Below are positions 36,776 to 45,263 of a stretch of DNA of 64,000 bases, piece after piece. Made by a program: the position numbers and the translations under genes. The notes under the pieces were generated by a model. That model was given only the letters and a program-made list of their open reading frames with translations, ran no database searches and had not been told where the DNA came from. This DNA comes from Neorickettsia findlayensis (GTDB lineage: Bacteria > Pseudomonadota > Alphaproteobacteria > Rickettsiales > Anaplasmataceae): contig NZ_CP047224.1 in NCBI RefSeq assembly GCF_009856525.1, positions 744,001-808,000 on the forward strand. Reading direction: 5' to 3'. Within the stretch, counting starts at the first letter, position 1; each line of letters starts with the position of its first letter.

Positions 36776-37639
36776 GTGGAAAAAAAAAGTATAACAACCA
36801 GCTTTGGAAAAATAGTATACCTGGACTGGAACTGCAAAGGTAAACTCGGACCTGTAATTTGTATCCACGGTATTAATAGGAACAAACGTGACTTTGATTA
36901 TCTAGCCAGAACATTAGCAGAAAGCAATTTTAGGGTCATAGCTATTGATGTGCCAGGTAGAGGAGAAAGCGAATATATGCAACCAGACCTGTATACATAT
37001 GAGAATTACCGGAAAATTCTTTTGGAATTTATAAACAGATTGGCTCCACAGAAATGCATTTTAGTAGGAACATCAATGGGGGGAATAGTGTCAATGATGT
37101 TAGCGTCTACTATTCCTCAAAAAATCGAAGCACTTGTTATAAATGACATAGGACCATATACAGACTTCTCGGCAATGGTGGTATTAAGCAAATATCTCTG
37201 CATGTACCCAACTTTTTCATCACTTGACGAAGCAGAAAAATTCTTAAGAGTAATGTTAAAACCACTTGGCCTGCTCAAAGAAGAACATTGGCAACATGTA
37301 CTGCATCATTCATTCAGAAATACCAAGGAAGGAAAATATGTATTGGACTTCGACCCAGAAATTTTTAGAAACCACAAGGAAAAAATAACTGGATCCAGAG
37401 ATTTATGGGAAATATGGCACAATATTAACCAAAATATTCCAATACTTGCACTGAGAGGAGAACTCTCACGTATGTTATCAAAAGAAACATTTACTAAAAT
37501 GGCTCAGTCGCGCCAGAAAATTTCGTGTCTAGAATACGCTGGTATAGGACATGCACCCTCACTCATGGATCACAAACAATTAGAAGACATCAAATCTTGG
37601 TTACTCGCAAATAGTTCGGAAAAGCAAAAACAAAATTAA
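36776..37639 (+). CDS. Alpha/beta hydrolase
   Basis: A 287-residue serine hydrolase of the alpha/beta fold, starting at a GTG after a GGAAGAG ribosome-binding site. The oxyanion region CIHGINRNKRDFD precedes the nucleophile elbow VGTSMGGIVS (Ser about residue 105), and the catalytic His is probably in GIGHAPSL near residue 262; DIGPYTDFS opens the lid region. Closest in pattern to esterases and haloperoxidase-like hydrolases with a cap domain. Substrate unknown. Stands alone, upstream of the surface antigen cluster. Confidence 0.88.
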   Translation: MEKKSITTSFGKIVYLDWNCKGKLGPVICIHGINRNKRDFDYLARTLAESNFRVIAIDVPGRGESEYMQPDLYTYENYRKILLEFINRLAPQKCILVGTSMGGIVSMMLASTIPQKIEALVINDIGPYTDFSAMVVLSKYLCMYPTFSSLDEAEKFLRVMLKPLGLLKEEHWQHVLHHSFRNTKEGKYVLDFDPEIFRNHKEKITGSRDLWEIWHNINQNIPILALRGELSRMLSKETFTKMAQSRQKISCLEYAGIGHAPSLMDHKQLEDIKSWLLANSSEKQKQN

Positions 37640-37704
37640 AGTCTCTCAAACACGCAAACTTTAGAAACCATCACTACACATTGATACGCAATCTTTTATC
37701 TTTG

Positions 37705-37732
37705 TTGATAAGAAATATCTTTATGATATATT
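37705..37732 (+). promoter_or_regulatory. Candidate promoter of first surface antigen gene
   Basis: TTGATA (37705-37710), 16-nt spacer, TATATT (37727-37732); each hexamer matches consensus at five of six positions. It implies a transcription start near 37739 and translation from the ATG at 37767, excluding the TTG at 37731 inside the -10 element. Confidence 0.5.
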
Positions 37733-37766
37733 GCCCTTTTGGAATGAGAAATCGGTCTTAGTCTTT

Positions 37767-38534
37767 ATGAATATTTTCAGACCTACGATCTGGTCTTTAC
37801 TGCTCACTCTTCTCTTTGGTGATTCCGCTAACGCATTTTCTGTGAAGCCGGGTGCTAGATTGTATGCCGGTGCTAGTTACAGTGCTTTTGTAGCCGGCAA
37901 AATCAGTGGAGAAGATATACGCACAGAAAAAAGAAAATTTCTCACCGTAACTAAGGATAGACTTATGGACAGTACACTCGAGAGTTTCGGTGGTAAAATC
38001 GGATTCATTGTGTCGGGTATTAGTATAGAGACAGAGTGCCTGTATGGACGCACCACCTCTTCGTCTTTAGGTCCTCAAACTAGCGACCCCACAAAAACTG
38101 AGACCACTCCAACTAGTGATGAGAATTTTAGCACGGAACGTGTATATCTGTTGGGGATCCTCAATACCAACCTAGAATTCTCTGGCGTAACTTTATTAAG
38201 TCCTTATGTAGGCGTTGGCATTGGTAGTGGTAGTATACTCACTGAAGGAAATGACGGTAATTACGGGTTCCCTCTTGTAACACAGTTAAGAATGGGACTA
38301 AAATCAGACCTTGAACTGTTCTCAGTGGCAATAAAACCATATTTTGGGTACAGGTTAATGTTAATTTCAAGCCTATGCGCAAAAAAATTGACTGATGTCC
38401 CAGCAATAGTTACAGACCATCTAGATCCGAATCTGGGCATTGTTGAAACGGTGAAAGGATCAGTGAGCAAGATTCGTGAAATGAGTCATGTTTCTCACAA
38501 TATTGAGGCGGGTATAGTATTTCATACACGCTAG
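37767..38534 (+). CDS. nsp1: Surface antigen 2 (P44/Msp2/OMP-1) family protein, NSP1-like
   Basis: A 255-residue predicted outer-membrane beta-barrel. A signal peptide (TIWSLLLTLLFGDSANA) is followed by KPGARLYAGASYSAF, and the end HVSHNIEAGIVFHTR has the aromatic/charged beta-strand ending of the superfamily. Between strands, a variable loop rich in Ser, Thr and Pro (SSSLGPQTSDPTKTETTPTS) is probably surface-exposed. First of three adjacent paralogs; in Neorickettsia such a trio is named nsp1-nsp2-nsp3, and this name is assigned by position and family, not by direct comparison. Likely porin/adhesin and antibody target. Confidence 0.7.
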   Translation: MNIFRPTIWSLLLTLLFGDSANAFSVKPGARLYAGASYSAFVAGKISGEDIRTEKRKFLTVTKDRLMDSTLESFGGKIGFIVSGISIETECLYGRTTSSSLGPQTSDPTKTETTPTSDENFSTERVYLLGILNTNLEFSGVTLLSPYVGVGIGSGSILTEGNDGNYGFPLVTQLRMGLKSDLELFSVAIKPYFGYRLMLISSLCAKKLTDVPAIVTDHLDPNLGIVETVKGSVSKIREMSHVSHNIEAGIVFHTR

Positions 38535-38768
38535 CACAGCGTAGACCAAAGTGACCGCAAATACTCTCATACTGTGTTCTTGCACATGAGATCTTTTGAG
38601 CTACGTTTCTAGAGGAAATGGTAAGCTCAGCACTAGGAAAAACTAGCATCTAACCTCACACTATAAATTCCTCCTTGCTCTGAAATTTCGGAATTAAGCA
38701 AGATTTCTCAGATCTTATACACTCAAATTCTGAAAAAAATTATTTTTTATGCTACTTTAAATAGCTAA
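38535..38768. other. Intergenic stretch between surface antigen genes
   Basis: No gene fits here. The sequence becomes very AT-rich toward 38740-38820, where runs of A and T precede the next antigen gene. I see no convincing terminator after the first antigen gene, so some read-through is possible. Confidence 0.45.
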
Positions 38769-38796
38769 TTGAGATTAATACGAAAAAAAGTAATAT
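38769..38796 (+). promoter_or_regulatory. Candidate promoter of second surface antigen gene
   Basis: TTGAGA (38769-38774), 16-nt A-rich spacer, TAATAT (38791-38796), followed by a T-run. Leader of about 50 nt with a GGGGG ribosome-binding site 8 nt before the ATG at 38855. Confidence 0.4.
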
Positions 38797-38854
38797 TTTT
38801 TTTACAAAATTAGGTTAGTTCTTTGCATTTTACTGAACCATCGGGGGTTTATAG

Positions 38855-39781
38855 ATGATTGATAACCGTTTTTTAAAAAGTGCTGCATGTCTTTGTTTGC
38901 TCGTTCTAGCCCCCGCATACGAAGCCAAAGCTACAGATTCTGAAATCCAAAAAACAGAAATTGGACTTTATGGAAGGGTCTTCAATATAACAAAGCTCTC
39001 TGGGGAGAGTAATTTCATGGATACTGGGCTTGCAGCGATAAATGCCTGGAATGACGCTCATACGAGCAAACCAGATGGCTATCTCAATGGTGCTGTGGTA
39101 AGAGAATTCAGACCTACACATGGATTCAACATGATGGGTATCGGTCTAGCAGTTGGCTACCATATCCAAGAGACAAGGATAGAACTTGAAGCCCTGGTAA
39201 ACGGTGCAGGTAAAGTTGCTGAAAGAGCAGAAGAAACTTTCTATGGTGTCGCAGATGTACCATCTGATCTACCAACGGAGACAAATAAGGATAAAAAATT
39301 AGATGGTATACAATTTGTGCCCGTAGGACCTATGCAATTCACGGATTTCAGTTACAAGGCCGGTTTATTGAATGTCTACCACGACTTCAGTGCCGGTAAG
39401 GTACTAAACATGTTTGTAGGAGGCGGTATCGGATTGGCTAAGGTCAAGTACAAATTATCTGAGGCACAAGAGCTAGTGAGTACACCTTTTATTGCACAGG
39501 GCAAAATCGGTATCTCTTTTGATGTTGATTATCTAAGGAAGGCTGGCGTAGTGCCTTATTTAGGATATACCGCACGCTACTTTACGGAGACAAAAACTAA
39601 AGAACCAGTAACAGGTTTGGGTGTGATAAGGTCCAAGTTAGCTAGTGGTGGTTTACTAACATCCTTCCTTAGTGACTATGACGTAGAAAAAAGCCCAGTA
39701 GAAGGTGTAAACTTTGTGCCTGTGGCGAAGCACCTACTCCATAACTTAGAGGTAGGCTTTACATTCTTGCTTGATGCATAA
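38855..39781 (+). CDS. nsp2: Surface antigen 2 (P44/Msp2/OMP-1) family protein, NSP2-like
   Basis: A 308-residue predicted outer-membrane protein. Signal peptide FLKSAACLCLLVLAPAYEAKA; mature part with IGLYGRVFNI, the repeated glycine-rich strands GIGLAVGYHIQETRIELEA and FVGGGIGLAKVKY, and a family ending HLLHNLEVGFTFLLDA. The PYLGYTARYF segment (about residue 230) is shared with the third paralog's PYAGYKFTYL. Strong GGGGG ribosome-binding site and its own candidate promoter; two inverted repeats follow. Probably a porin-type surface antigen. Name by position and family resemblance. Confidence 0.75.
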   Translation: MIDNRFLKSAACLCLLVLAPAYEAKATDSEIQKTEIGLYGRVFNITKLSGESNFMDTGLAAINAWNDAHTSKPDGYLNGAVVREFRPTHGFNMMGIGLAVGYHIQETRIELEALVNGAGKVAERAEETFYGVADVPSDLPTETNKDKKLDGIQFVPVGPMQFTDFSYKAGLLNVYHDFSAGKVLNMFVGGGIGLAKVKYKLSEAQELVSTPFIAQGKIGISFDVDYLRKAGVVPYLGYTARYFTETKTKEPVTGLGVIRSKLASGGLLTSFLSDYDVEKSPVEGVNFVPVAKHLLHNLEVGFTFLLDA

Positions 39782-39800
39782 TGCATTACTTACTCACACC

Positions 39801-39832
39801 GGAAGATAGATTTTCAAGAAAGTCTATCTTCC
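39801..39832 (+). terminator. Inverted repeat after second antigen gene
   Basis: GGAAGATAGA (39801-39810) and TCTATCTTCC (39823-39832) form a perfect 10-bp stem with a 12-nt loop, 20 nt after the stop codon. It lacks a long T tract (TTCATAT follows), so it may stabilise the 3' end or pause RNA polymerase rather than terminate alone. Confidence 0.55.
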
Positions 39833-39906
39833 TTCATATAAAATTGTATCCGGTTAGTGTATGTCAAAGAGAAATTTCCGTTATGTCGGATGTATACTGT
39901 AAAATG

Positions 39907-39946
39907 AAATCGCAAAAAGAACGCTGCTTGCGATTTCTTTGTTTTG
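39907..39946 (+). terminator. Rho-independent terminator candidate
   Basis: AAATCGCAA (39907-39915) pairs with TTGCGATTT (39928-39936) across a 12-nt loop, followed by CTTTGTTTTG. This is the better terminator of the two hairpins between the second and third antigen genes. The rest of the gap up to 40148 holds no gene; TTGACG at 40082 and an AT-rich patch near 40108 are a weak promoter candidate for the third gene. Confidence 0.6.
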
Positions 39947-40148
39947 TCCGATTTAAGATTTGTTTTTCGACACTTTTTTGTGGATTCACCTAAATCTGAG
40001 ATGTTCTCGAGTGGGTAAGCTTATCAAATCGATTGGGCGATTTTGAACTCAGAAAATCAAAAAGATCTACTTCAAAGGCCCTTGACGATGGACTTCTTGG
40101 AGGGCATGATATAGACTTTCCCTATGAAACTTCAAAGAGGTGAACTAA

Positions 40149-40931
40149 ATGATAAATAGAAAGTTCCTAGTGAGTGCTGCCCTTGCGGCTGTCCTTGCGT
40201 GCGCATCTCCTTCTTACGGGCAGAGTGGTGCGGAGGATTTTGTTGAAGAAGCAGATGTGTTTTACGCTAAGGTTGGTTATGCTCCTGGTATGATTCAGGA
40301 AACTGAATGGAGTGGTAGCGCTTATGCCACTACAGATAAAAAGGCATTCAAACCAAAATATGATTTTGGACTCATGGGTGGATCTGGTGCACTCGGGTAC
40401 TATTTTGGTGGCATGAGAGTTGAAATCGAAGGTAGCGTACACAAGGTCGCTGCTGAAAAAGATACCAAATTGTCTACAACTCCTGTTGCTTCAGTTAACA
40501 CTAGCACTGCGGCTGGCAGTGGCAACGGTGGAACTGGTGGTGCTGGTAGCACTGCAAGTAATGCAAATACTGTTGCAACTTATAAAGGTGCAACCTTTAT
40601 TGGTGGTATGCTTAGTGTGAACTACGACGTTGCTGTTACTGAATACATCAGTCCATACTTTGGTGTGGGTTTTGGTGCACAAAGGGTTGCTTTGGATTTT
40701 GAAAAATCTAATTCAGTCACTGCCTATCACCTTGCATCTCAGTTGAAAGCTGGTGTCAATGTGACCGGTTTGGCTTCTGTCGTACCTTATGCCGGATATA
40801 AATTTACATACCTCAACGAGAGAGAGTATACAGGCGCAAAAGCGGATGATGGTACTACTACCTTTGCACCTAAAGTTGCACACATGGTACACAACTTTGA
40901 AGTTGGTGTGATGGTGCCTATGAACGCGTAG
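40149..40931 (+). CDS. nsp3: Surface antigen 2 (P44/Msp2/OMP-1) family protein, NSP3-like
   Basis: A 260-residue predicted outer-membrane beta-barrel. Signal peptide FLVSAALAAVLACASPSYG; then FYAKVGYAPGMIQETEWSG, the strand motif GALGYYFGGMRVEIEGS, YISPYFGVGFGAQRVALDFE and VVPYAGYKFTYLNEREY, ending HMVHNFEVGVMVPMNA like its upstream paralog. A low-complexity loop of Gly, Thr, Ser and Asn (residues about 115-138, e.g. GNGGTGGAGSTASNANT) is probably the exposed variable loop. An AAAGAGGTGA ribosome-binding site lies 5-7 nt before the ATG, a sign of high expression. Confidence 0.78.
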   Translation: MINRKFLVSAALAAVLACASPSYGQSGAEDFVEEADVFYAKVGYAPGMIQETEWSGSAYATTDKKAFKPKYDFGLMGGSGALGYYFGGMRVEIEGSVHKVAAEKDTKLSTTPVASVNTSTAAGSGNGGTGGAGSTASNANTVATYKGATFIGGMLSVNYDVAVTEYISPYFGVGFGAQRVALDFEKSNSVTAYHLASQLKAGVNVTGLASVVPYAGYKFTYLNEREYTGAKADDGTTTFAPKVAHMVHNFEVGVMVPMNA

Positions 40932-40990
40932 TTCTTAGTTCCTCTTGCTACAGGGTGGGGTTTTGTACCGCTGATTTTGTGTAGGTGTGC

Positions 40991-41314
40991 ATGTTATTTT
41001 TGATTGTTTTACAGTTTTTTGTTGCGGTCTTAATTGTTACATTGGTCCTGTGTCAAAATTCAGGTTCCGGTGTTGCTAGTGCTTTTGCCTCTGGGCGTGG
41101 GGCTCTTTTTCCTGTCAGAAGTGCGTCTAGTTTGTTTGTTAGGTTTACCTGGGTCCTCTTGTTCATATTTTTCCTGAACACCATCTTTCTAGGAAAATTA
41201 AATTTTGCTTCGAACACTGAGATTATAGTAAGCGAAGTGGAAGGAGAGTTAGAGAGGGCCCTGGAAGCAGATCATAGGGAATCTGAAAATACTGACTATG
41301 CCTCTTCCGAGTAG
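40991..41314 (+). CDS. secG: Preprotein translocase subunit SecG
   Basis: A small inner-membrane subunit of the Sec translocon. The first helix (LIVLQFFVAVLIVTLVLCQ) is followed by the conserved GSGVASAFASGRGALFPVRSA loop (described in part) and the second helix with FLNTIFLG. The C-terminus is acidic. An ATG at 40991 follows a GTAGG-type ribosome-binding site; a GTG six nt earlier is possible. The last 17 nt overlap pyrG, the frequent alphaproteobacterial secG-pyrG pairing. Confidence 0.9.
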   Translation: MLFLIVLQFFVAVLIVTLVLCQNSGSGVASAFASGRGALFPVRSASSLFVRFTWVLLFIFFLNTIFLGKLNFASNTEIIVSEVEGELERALEADHRESENTDYASSE

Positions 41315-42953
41315 GGGGTCTTGCGCCTTTATATTTGTCACAGGTGGTGTTTCGTCGTCTGTTGGTAAGGGACTTACAACTTCTGCCATAGCGGCTCTTA
41401 TGCAGTCTATGGGGTTTCGTGTCTGCATCAGGAAAATGGACCCTTACCTCAACGTCGATCCTGGAACCATGAGTCCACTGCAACATGGTGAAGTCTTCGT
41501 CACCGAGGATGGTACCGAGGCTGATCTTGATCTTGGTCATTATGAACGATTCACTGGCATAAATTGCACCCGTCATGATAGCACGACAGCGGGTAGGATA
41601 TACGTTGATCTTATAGAGCGTGAGCGGAATGGTGAGTATCTTGGTGCAACTGTTCAAGTCATACCCCACGTAACAAATCTCATTAAAGACTTTATTTACT
41701 GCGGATCTGATCGGTACGATGTGATACTGTGTGAGATTGGTGGTACAGTTGGAGATATTGAGGGACAGCCGTTCTTTGAATCCGCAAGGCAGGTTGCGTA
41801 TGAAGTTGGAAAGGAGAATGTTATATATTTGCATCTTACCCTTGTTCCTTACTTAAAATCCTCTGGTGAGCTTAAAACAAAACCCTCTCAACACTCTGTC
41901 AAAGCACTAAACGCATTAGGTATACAGCCTGATTTCTTAATATGCAGAACACAATCTGCACGAATGTCTAGTGTAGATAAAAGGAAAATAGCCCTGTTCT
42001 GTAACGTTAAAGAGGGTAACGTTATAGAAGCACAGGATGTCGACAACGTGTATGAGATCCCTGTAATGTACAAGGAGCAAGGACTTGATACAAAGATAAG
42101 TGCACTTCTTGGACGTGGTCCGCTGGAAGCAGACGTGTCTTATTGGAAAAAAGTCGTACAAGGAACACGATCTCTTGTAAGCAGTGCCAAAAGACTTTCT
42201 GTGGCGATAATCGGTAAATACTCAGATTTGTGTGATGCCTATATTTCAGTTGATGCTGCTTTGCAGCACGCCGCTTTCGCTGTAGGCGTAAATTTATCTG
42301 TCCAGATTATAGACGCACGAGGGGACAACATGTCTGATCTTTCAAGGTTTGATATGATACTCATTCCGGGCGGCTTTGGTAATAACGGAATAGATGGCAA
42401 GCTATCAGCGATAACGCATGCAAGGATTAATAACGTTCCCTTTTTGGGTATTTGCTTTGGTTTCCAGCTGGCAGTTTTAGAGTTTGCAAGAAACGTTGTT
42501 GGGATCGAAGGTGCTGATTCAACAGAGTTTAACAAAAATTGCAAAGCGCCGGTGATTTGCTTTTTGAATGAGTGGCGTCGTTCAGACTTATCCGTGGAAA
42601 GACGTAGTCAATCCTCACAAATTGGCGGCACGATGCGCCTTGGTAAGTACAACTGTGTGCTAAAAAAGGAGTCGAAAGCTTACACAATTTACAATGAAAC
42701 AGAAGTGATTGTAGAACGGCATAGGCATAGATATGAGGCAAACCCGCGTTATCTACCTGAACTAGAAGAAAGAGGTATGTTTTTTTCTGGGTATTCAGAG
42801 AAGGATTATGATATTCCAGAAATCCTTGAACTCAGAGATCACCCTTGGTTCTTAGGGGTACAGTTTCATCCAGAATTCAAATCCAGGATATTTCAACCAC
42901 ATCCACTATTTTTGTCATTTGTGAAAGCAGGACTGCTACGCAAGTACAGTTGA
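41298..42953 (+). CDS. pyrG: CTP synthase
   Basis: Makes CTP from UTP using glutamine. The 551-residue protein has the amidoligase domain start FIFVTGGVSSSVGKGLT with its P-loop, MDPYLNVDPGTMSPLQHGEVFV and the GHYERF motif, and a C-terminal class I glutamine amidotransferase domain with LGICFGFQLAV (nucleophile Cys) and FHPEFKSR (His, Glu). Complete. It overlaps secG by 17 nt and is followed by a short hairpin likely to end the transcript. Confidence 0.97.
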   Translation: MPLPSRGSCAFIFVTGGVSSSVGKGLTTSAIAALMQSMGFRVCIRKMDPYLNVDPGTMSPLQHGEVFVTEDGTEADLDLGHYERFTGINCTRHDSTTAGRIYVDLIERERNGEYLGATVQVIPHVTNLIKDFIYCGSDRYDVILCEIGGTVGDIEGQPFFESARQVAYEVGKENVIYLHLTLVPYLKSSGELKTKPSQHSVKALNALGIQPDFLICRTQSARMSSVDKRKIALFCNVKEGNVIEAQDVDNVYEIPVMYKEQGLDTKISALLGRGPLEADVSYWKKVVQGTRSLVSSAKRLSVAIIGKYSDLCDAYISVDAALQHAAFAVGVNLSVQIIDARGDNMSDLSRFDMILIPGGFGNNGIDGKLSAITHARINNVPFLGICFGFQLAVLEFARNVVGIEGADSTEFNKNCKAPVICFLNEWRRSDLSVERRSQSSQIGGTMRLGKYNCVLKKESKAYTIYNETEVIVERHRHRYEANPRYLPELEERGMFFSGYSEKDYDIPEILELRDHPWFLGVQFHPEFKSRIFQPHPLFLSFVKAGLLRKYS

Positions 42954-42964
42954 TAGAGCTCGCG

Positions 42965-42985
42965 TACACGGCGAACGTGTATTTT
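42965..42985 (+). terminator. Possible terminator after pyrG
   Basis: TACACG and CGTGTA (42965-42970 and 42976-42981) form a 6-bp stem with loop GCGAA, followed by TTTT. Short stem and short T run, so a weak candidate. Confidence 0.4.
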
Positions 42986-43032
42986 AGGCAGATTTATGCT
43001 AAAATTAGTAACTAGAAGAAAAGCCACAAAAG

Positions 43033-43108
43033 TGGTGGAGGCAACAGGAGTCGAACCTGCGACCTTCTGGGTGCAAACCAGATGCTCTACCAGCTGAGCT
43101 ATACCCCC
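43033..43108 (-). tRNA. tRNA-Ala (TGC)
   Basis: A 76-nt cloverleaf on the minus strand: acceptor GGGGGTA pairs with TGCCTCC, D arm GCTC/GAGC, anticodon stem TCTGG/CCAGA with loop TTTGCAC (anticodon TGC), T arm with GTTCGAC. Discriminator A, CCA encoded at 43035-43033. Lies between pyrG and the phosphatase-like gene, opposite in direction to both. Confidence 0.96.
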
Positions 43109-43205
43109 TCCTGCCACATTAGAAACGATCATAAGGTAGATGTCAAGCCACACTTATGTCTTCTTCATTTGAGAATCTTTCCTTCTTCATATTTTTATAA
43201 ATTTA

Positions 43206-43223
43206 TTAGCATTAAAATGCTAA
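43206..43223. promoter_or_regulatory. Palindrome upstream of phosphatase-like gene
   Basis: TTAGCAT-taaa-ATGCTAA is a perfect 7-bp inverted repeat centred 44 nt before the ATG at 43258, just after a TATAAA-like stretch (43196). A run of six A follows. It could be a protein-binding operator or a short hairpin; it is too AT-rich to be a good terminator. Confidence 0.4.
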
Positions 43224-43257
43224 AAAAGAACTTAAACCACAATCTTATTGATTACAT

Positions 43258-45255
43258 ATGCAATCATCAGAATTACCTTCACCGGTACGTACAATAGCGT
43301 CGTTAATGGACTTCATCAATAAGTCTACAGAAGAAAACTTCGACTACGAGGAAGCGTTACTCATACTCAAGGAGGCTGCAGATGGTGATAGGAGGATAAT
43401 TTGGTCGAAGAATGCGGAAGCCAAAAAAATAACGCGGTACGATCTCCCAGCGCTCCAACAAGAAACATCACAACCAAGGAATCTATTGTCATCGCATGAC
43501 TACCTGCAACAGGCAATAAATATGTGCAGGGGAGCCGATGAAATAGCCGCTGCTATGCTTGAGAATCCCGCACGGGAAAAAGTAAGACGTCAGTTAAAAA
43601 AGAAAGCTCTGGTTATCCTAGAGACTGGATTGCCGCGTTATAACGAAGATGCATGCCGGAAATCTTTAAAGAGGTTTAACACCGAAGTTTGTGAAATGCT
43701 TCAGAGAGATGTGCTGCCGTCACTTCCACTGAACGAAATTTCCGAGCTGCTAAGAAAGGCTGAGGCTTATGCTCCTATAGGAGATAGAGTGCACTTTTCA
43801 GTAAGCACGATCACGAGAATTGGGGATAACATAATTTCTCAAACTGATGTCCCGATTACAGGAACAACGGGAAATCAAAAGCAGCTTTTGCTGCATTATG
43901 CACATCAGTCTTGGTATCTGAATCTACATCCTGTTGAACAAGCCCTATTCAGAAAGCATGCAGATGTCCTCTTGGAGGACGATCGTGTTCTCTCAACATA
44001 TTTAAGATGTGTACCCGGTCTACGTAATGCTTACACAAAAACACTTGAAAAGCTCACCGTAGACGATTCAGGCAATGTCACCAATAAAATACCTCTGACT
44101 AGTTACACGCATAGTGCGTCACTTGCTGCTACGCATAGTGACGGAGTACTAAGATTACAACTAGCTCATGAAAACTATCAACAACTATGTCGTGCTCATC
44201 CTGGAAAAAATGTGCACATGCTTACGTTGTGTTCGAGAGTGCCAATGCAGGGATTCATAGACAGGTTTTTTCCTAAGCTGAGCTCAAATATTTTAGACAC
44301 CTACGTTGTTGACACCACAAAAAAGGCTGTTGGCGAGAATAATACACACGTCATACCAGTTAACTCACTCAGGTGTATCAGTAGAAACACAATATCCAAG
44401 ACCTGCGACGTGCTAATAGGTAATTACGTTCAAAAAGCTGGAATAAGTACACGCCCTGAATACCAAGACTTATTACGGTACCTCACGCAGCCTACTAGCA
44501 CTTGGAGTACAAGAGCATATCGACAAGCATGCGGTAATGTAAGCAATCTAGCAGCGCGGGAAGAAAGAGCTCTAGCAAAGGAAATGGTCGAGCTCAGAAG
44601 GCTTGAGCTTAAACAAAGTGGCTTTTCTGGTAGAGTTCGTTCGCTCTGTGAAGTGATAACCTCACCGTTTAGAAGTACTCCTAGGAATAGAAATGCAAGG
44701 ATCGCGGCTAAAGTCACGGCACTATGGGAACAGGTGTGTGACAATGATGTTTTATGCGTCTCATGTAAAAGTGGTAAGGATCGCACGGGATACGTAACAA
44801 CTTCGGCAGATGCAATCACATGTGCAATGAATACTCCGGAGCTGAAACCAGAAATAATACAAAGAGTGCTAGTTAATGCTAGCCATGCGCAATTTCTTGC
44901 TTCGCATCATGGAGGAAAGACCGGATGTTTTGGCCTAAAGACAGTACAAACAGATGCTTTTGAAGGAATAGGAAGAAACGACTGTGCATCTCTTTTTACA
45001 AGTGCCGCAAGAAGTAGCAGCTCAATTGCTTTGCTTAATCCACGCGGCACGTACAATTTTCCGTGGTCACAAACAAGATCATCCACAAATCATACAAGAA
45101 CTGAAAGTACAGCCTCATCTTCTAATTCGGTTAGTACACAGTGTTCCCTTTTTGGTGATCCAGATGAAGAGCTACCGGAGACAGATCTTATAGATTTAAC
45201 TGTACAACAAGGAATGAATATCCAGAATCAAGAAAGTCAAGGTGCAGAAAGGTAA
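43258..45255 (+). CDS. Putative phosphoinositide phosphatase (SopB/INPP4-type motif), candidate effector
   Basis: A 665-residue soluble protein without signal peptide or membrane helix. Residues 503-511 read CKSGKDRTG, the CX5R active-site loop characteristic of inositol-polyphosphate 4-phosphatases, Salmonella SopB, Shigella IpgD and Legionella SidF/SidP; catalytic Cys would be 503, Arg 509. The motif sits after a beta strand (DNDVLCVS) as in those enzymes, and HHGGKTGCFGLK follows about 40 residues later, a place where related phosphatases have a conserved Gly-Leu-Lys type loop. The first 480 residues, largely helical and basic, are not recognisable. The Ser/Thr-rich, acidic C-terminal 60 residues resemble those of secreted effectors. 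Function is inferred from the motif alone; secretion by the T4SS is a hypothesis. Confidence 0.72.
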   Translation: MQSSELPSPVRTIASLMDFINKSTEENFDYEEALLILKEAADGDRRIIWSKNAEAKKITRYDLPALQQETSQPRNLLSSHDYLQQAINMCRGADEIAAAMLENPAREKVRRQLKKKALVILETGLPRYNEDACRKSLKRFNTEVCEMLQRDVLPSLPLNEISELLRKAEAYAPIGDRVHFSVSTITRIGDNIISQTDVPITGTTGNQKQLLLHYAHQSWYLNLHPVEQALFRKHADVLLEDDRVLSTYLRCVPGLRNAYTKTLEKLTVDDSGNVTNKIPLTSYTHSASLAATHSDGVLRLQLAHENYQQLCRAHPGKNVHMLTLCSRVPMQGFIDRFFPKLSSNILDTYVVDTTKKAVGENNTHVIPVNSLRCISRNTISKTCDVLIGNYVQKAGISTRPEYQDLLRYLTQPTSTWSTRAYRQACGNVSNLAAREERALAKEMVELRRLELKQSGFSGRVRSLCEVITSPFRSTPRNRNARIAAKVTALWEQVCDNDVLCVSCKSGKDRTGYVTTSADAITCAMNTPELKPEIIQRVLVNASHAQFLASHHGGKTGCFGLKTVQTDAFEGIGRNDCASLFTSAARSSSSIALLNPRGTYNFPWSQTRSSTNHTRTESTASSSNSVSTQCSLFGDPDEELPETDLIDLTVQQGMNIQNQESQGAER

Positions 45256-45263
45256 AGCTAAAT

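Noticed and set aside
37731..37766. TTG start at 37731 for the first surface antigen
   Set aside because: The codon lies within the predicted -10 element and the added residues spoil the signal peptide.
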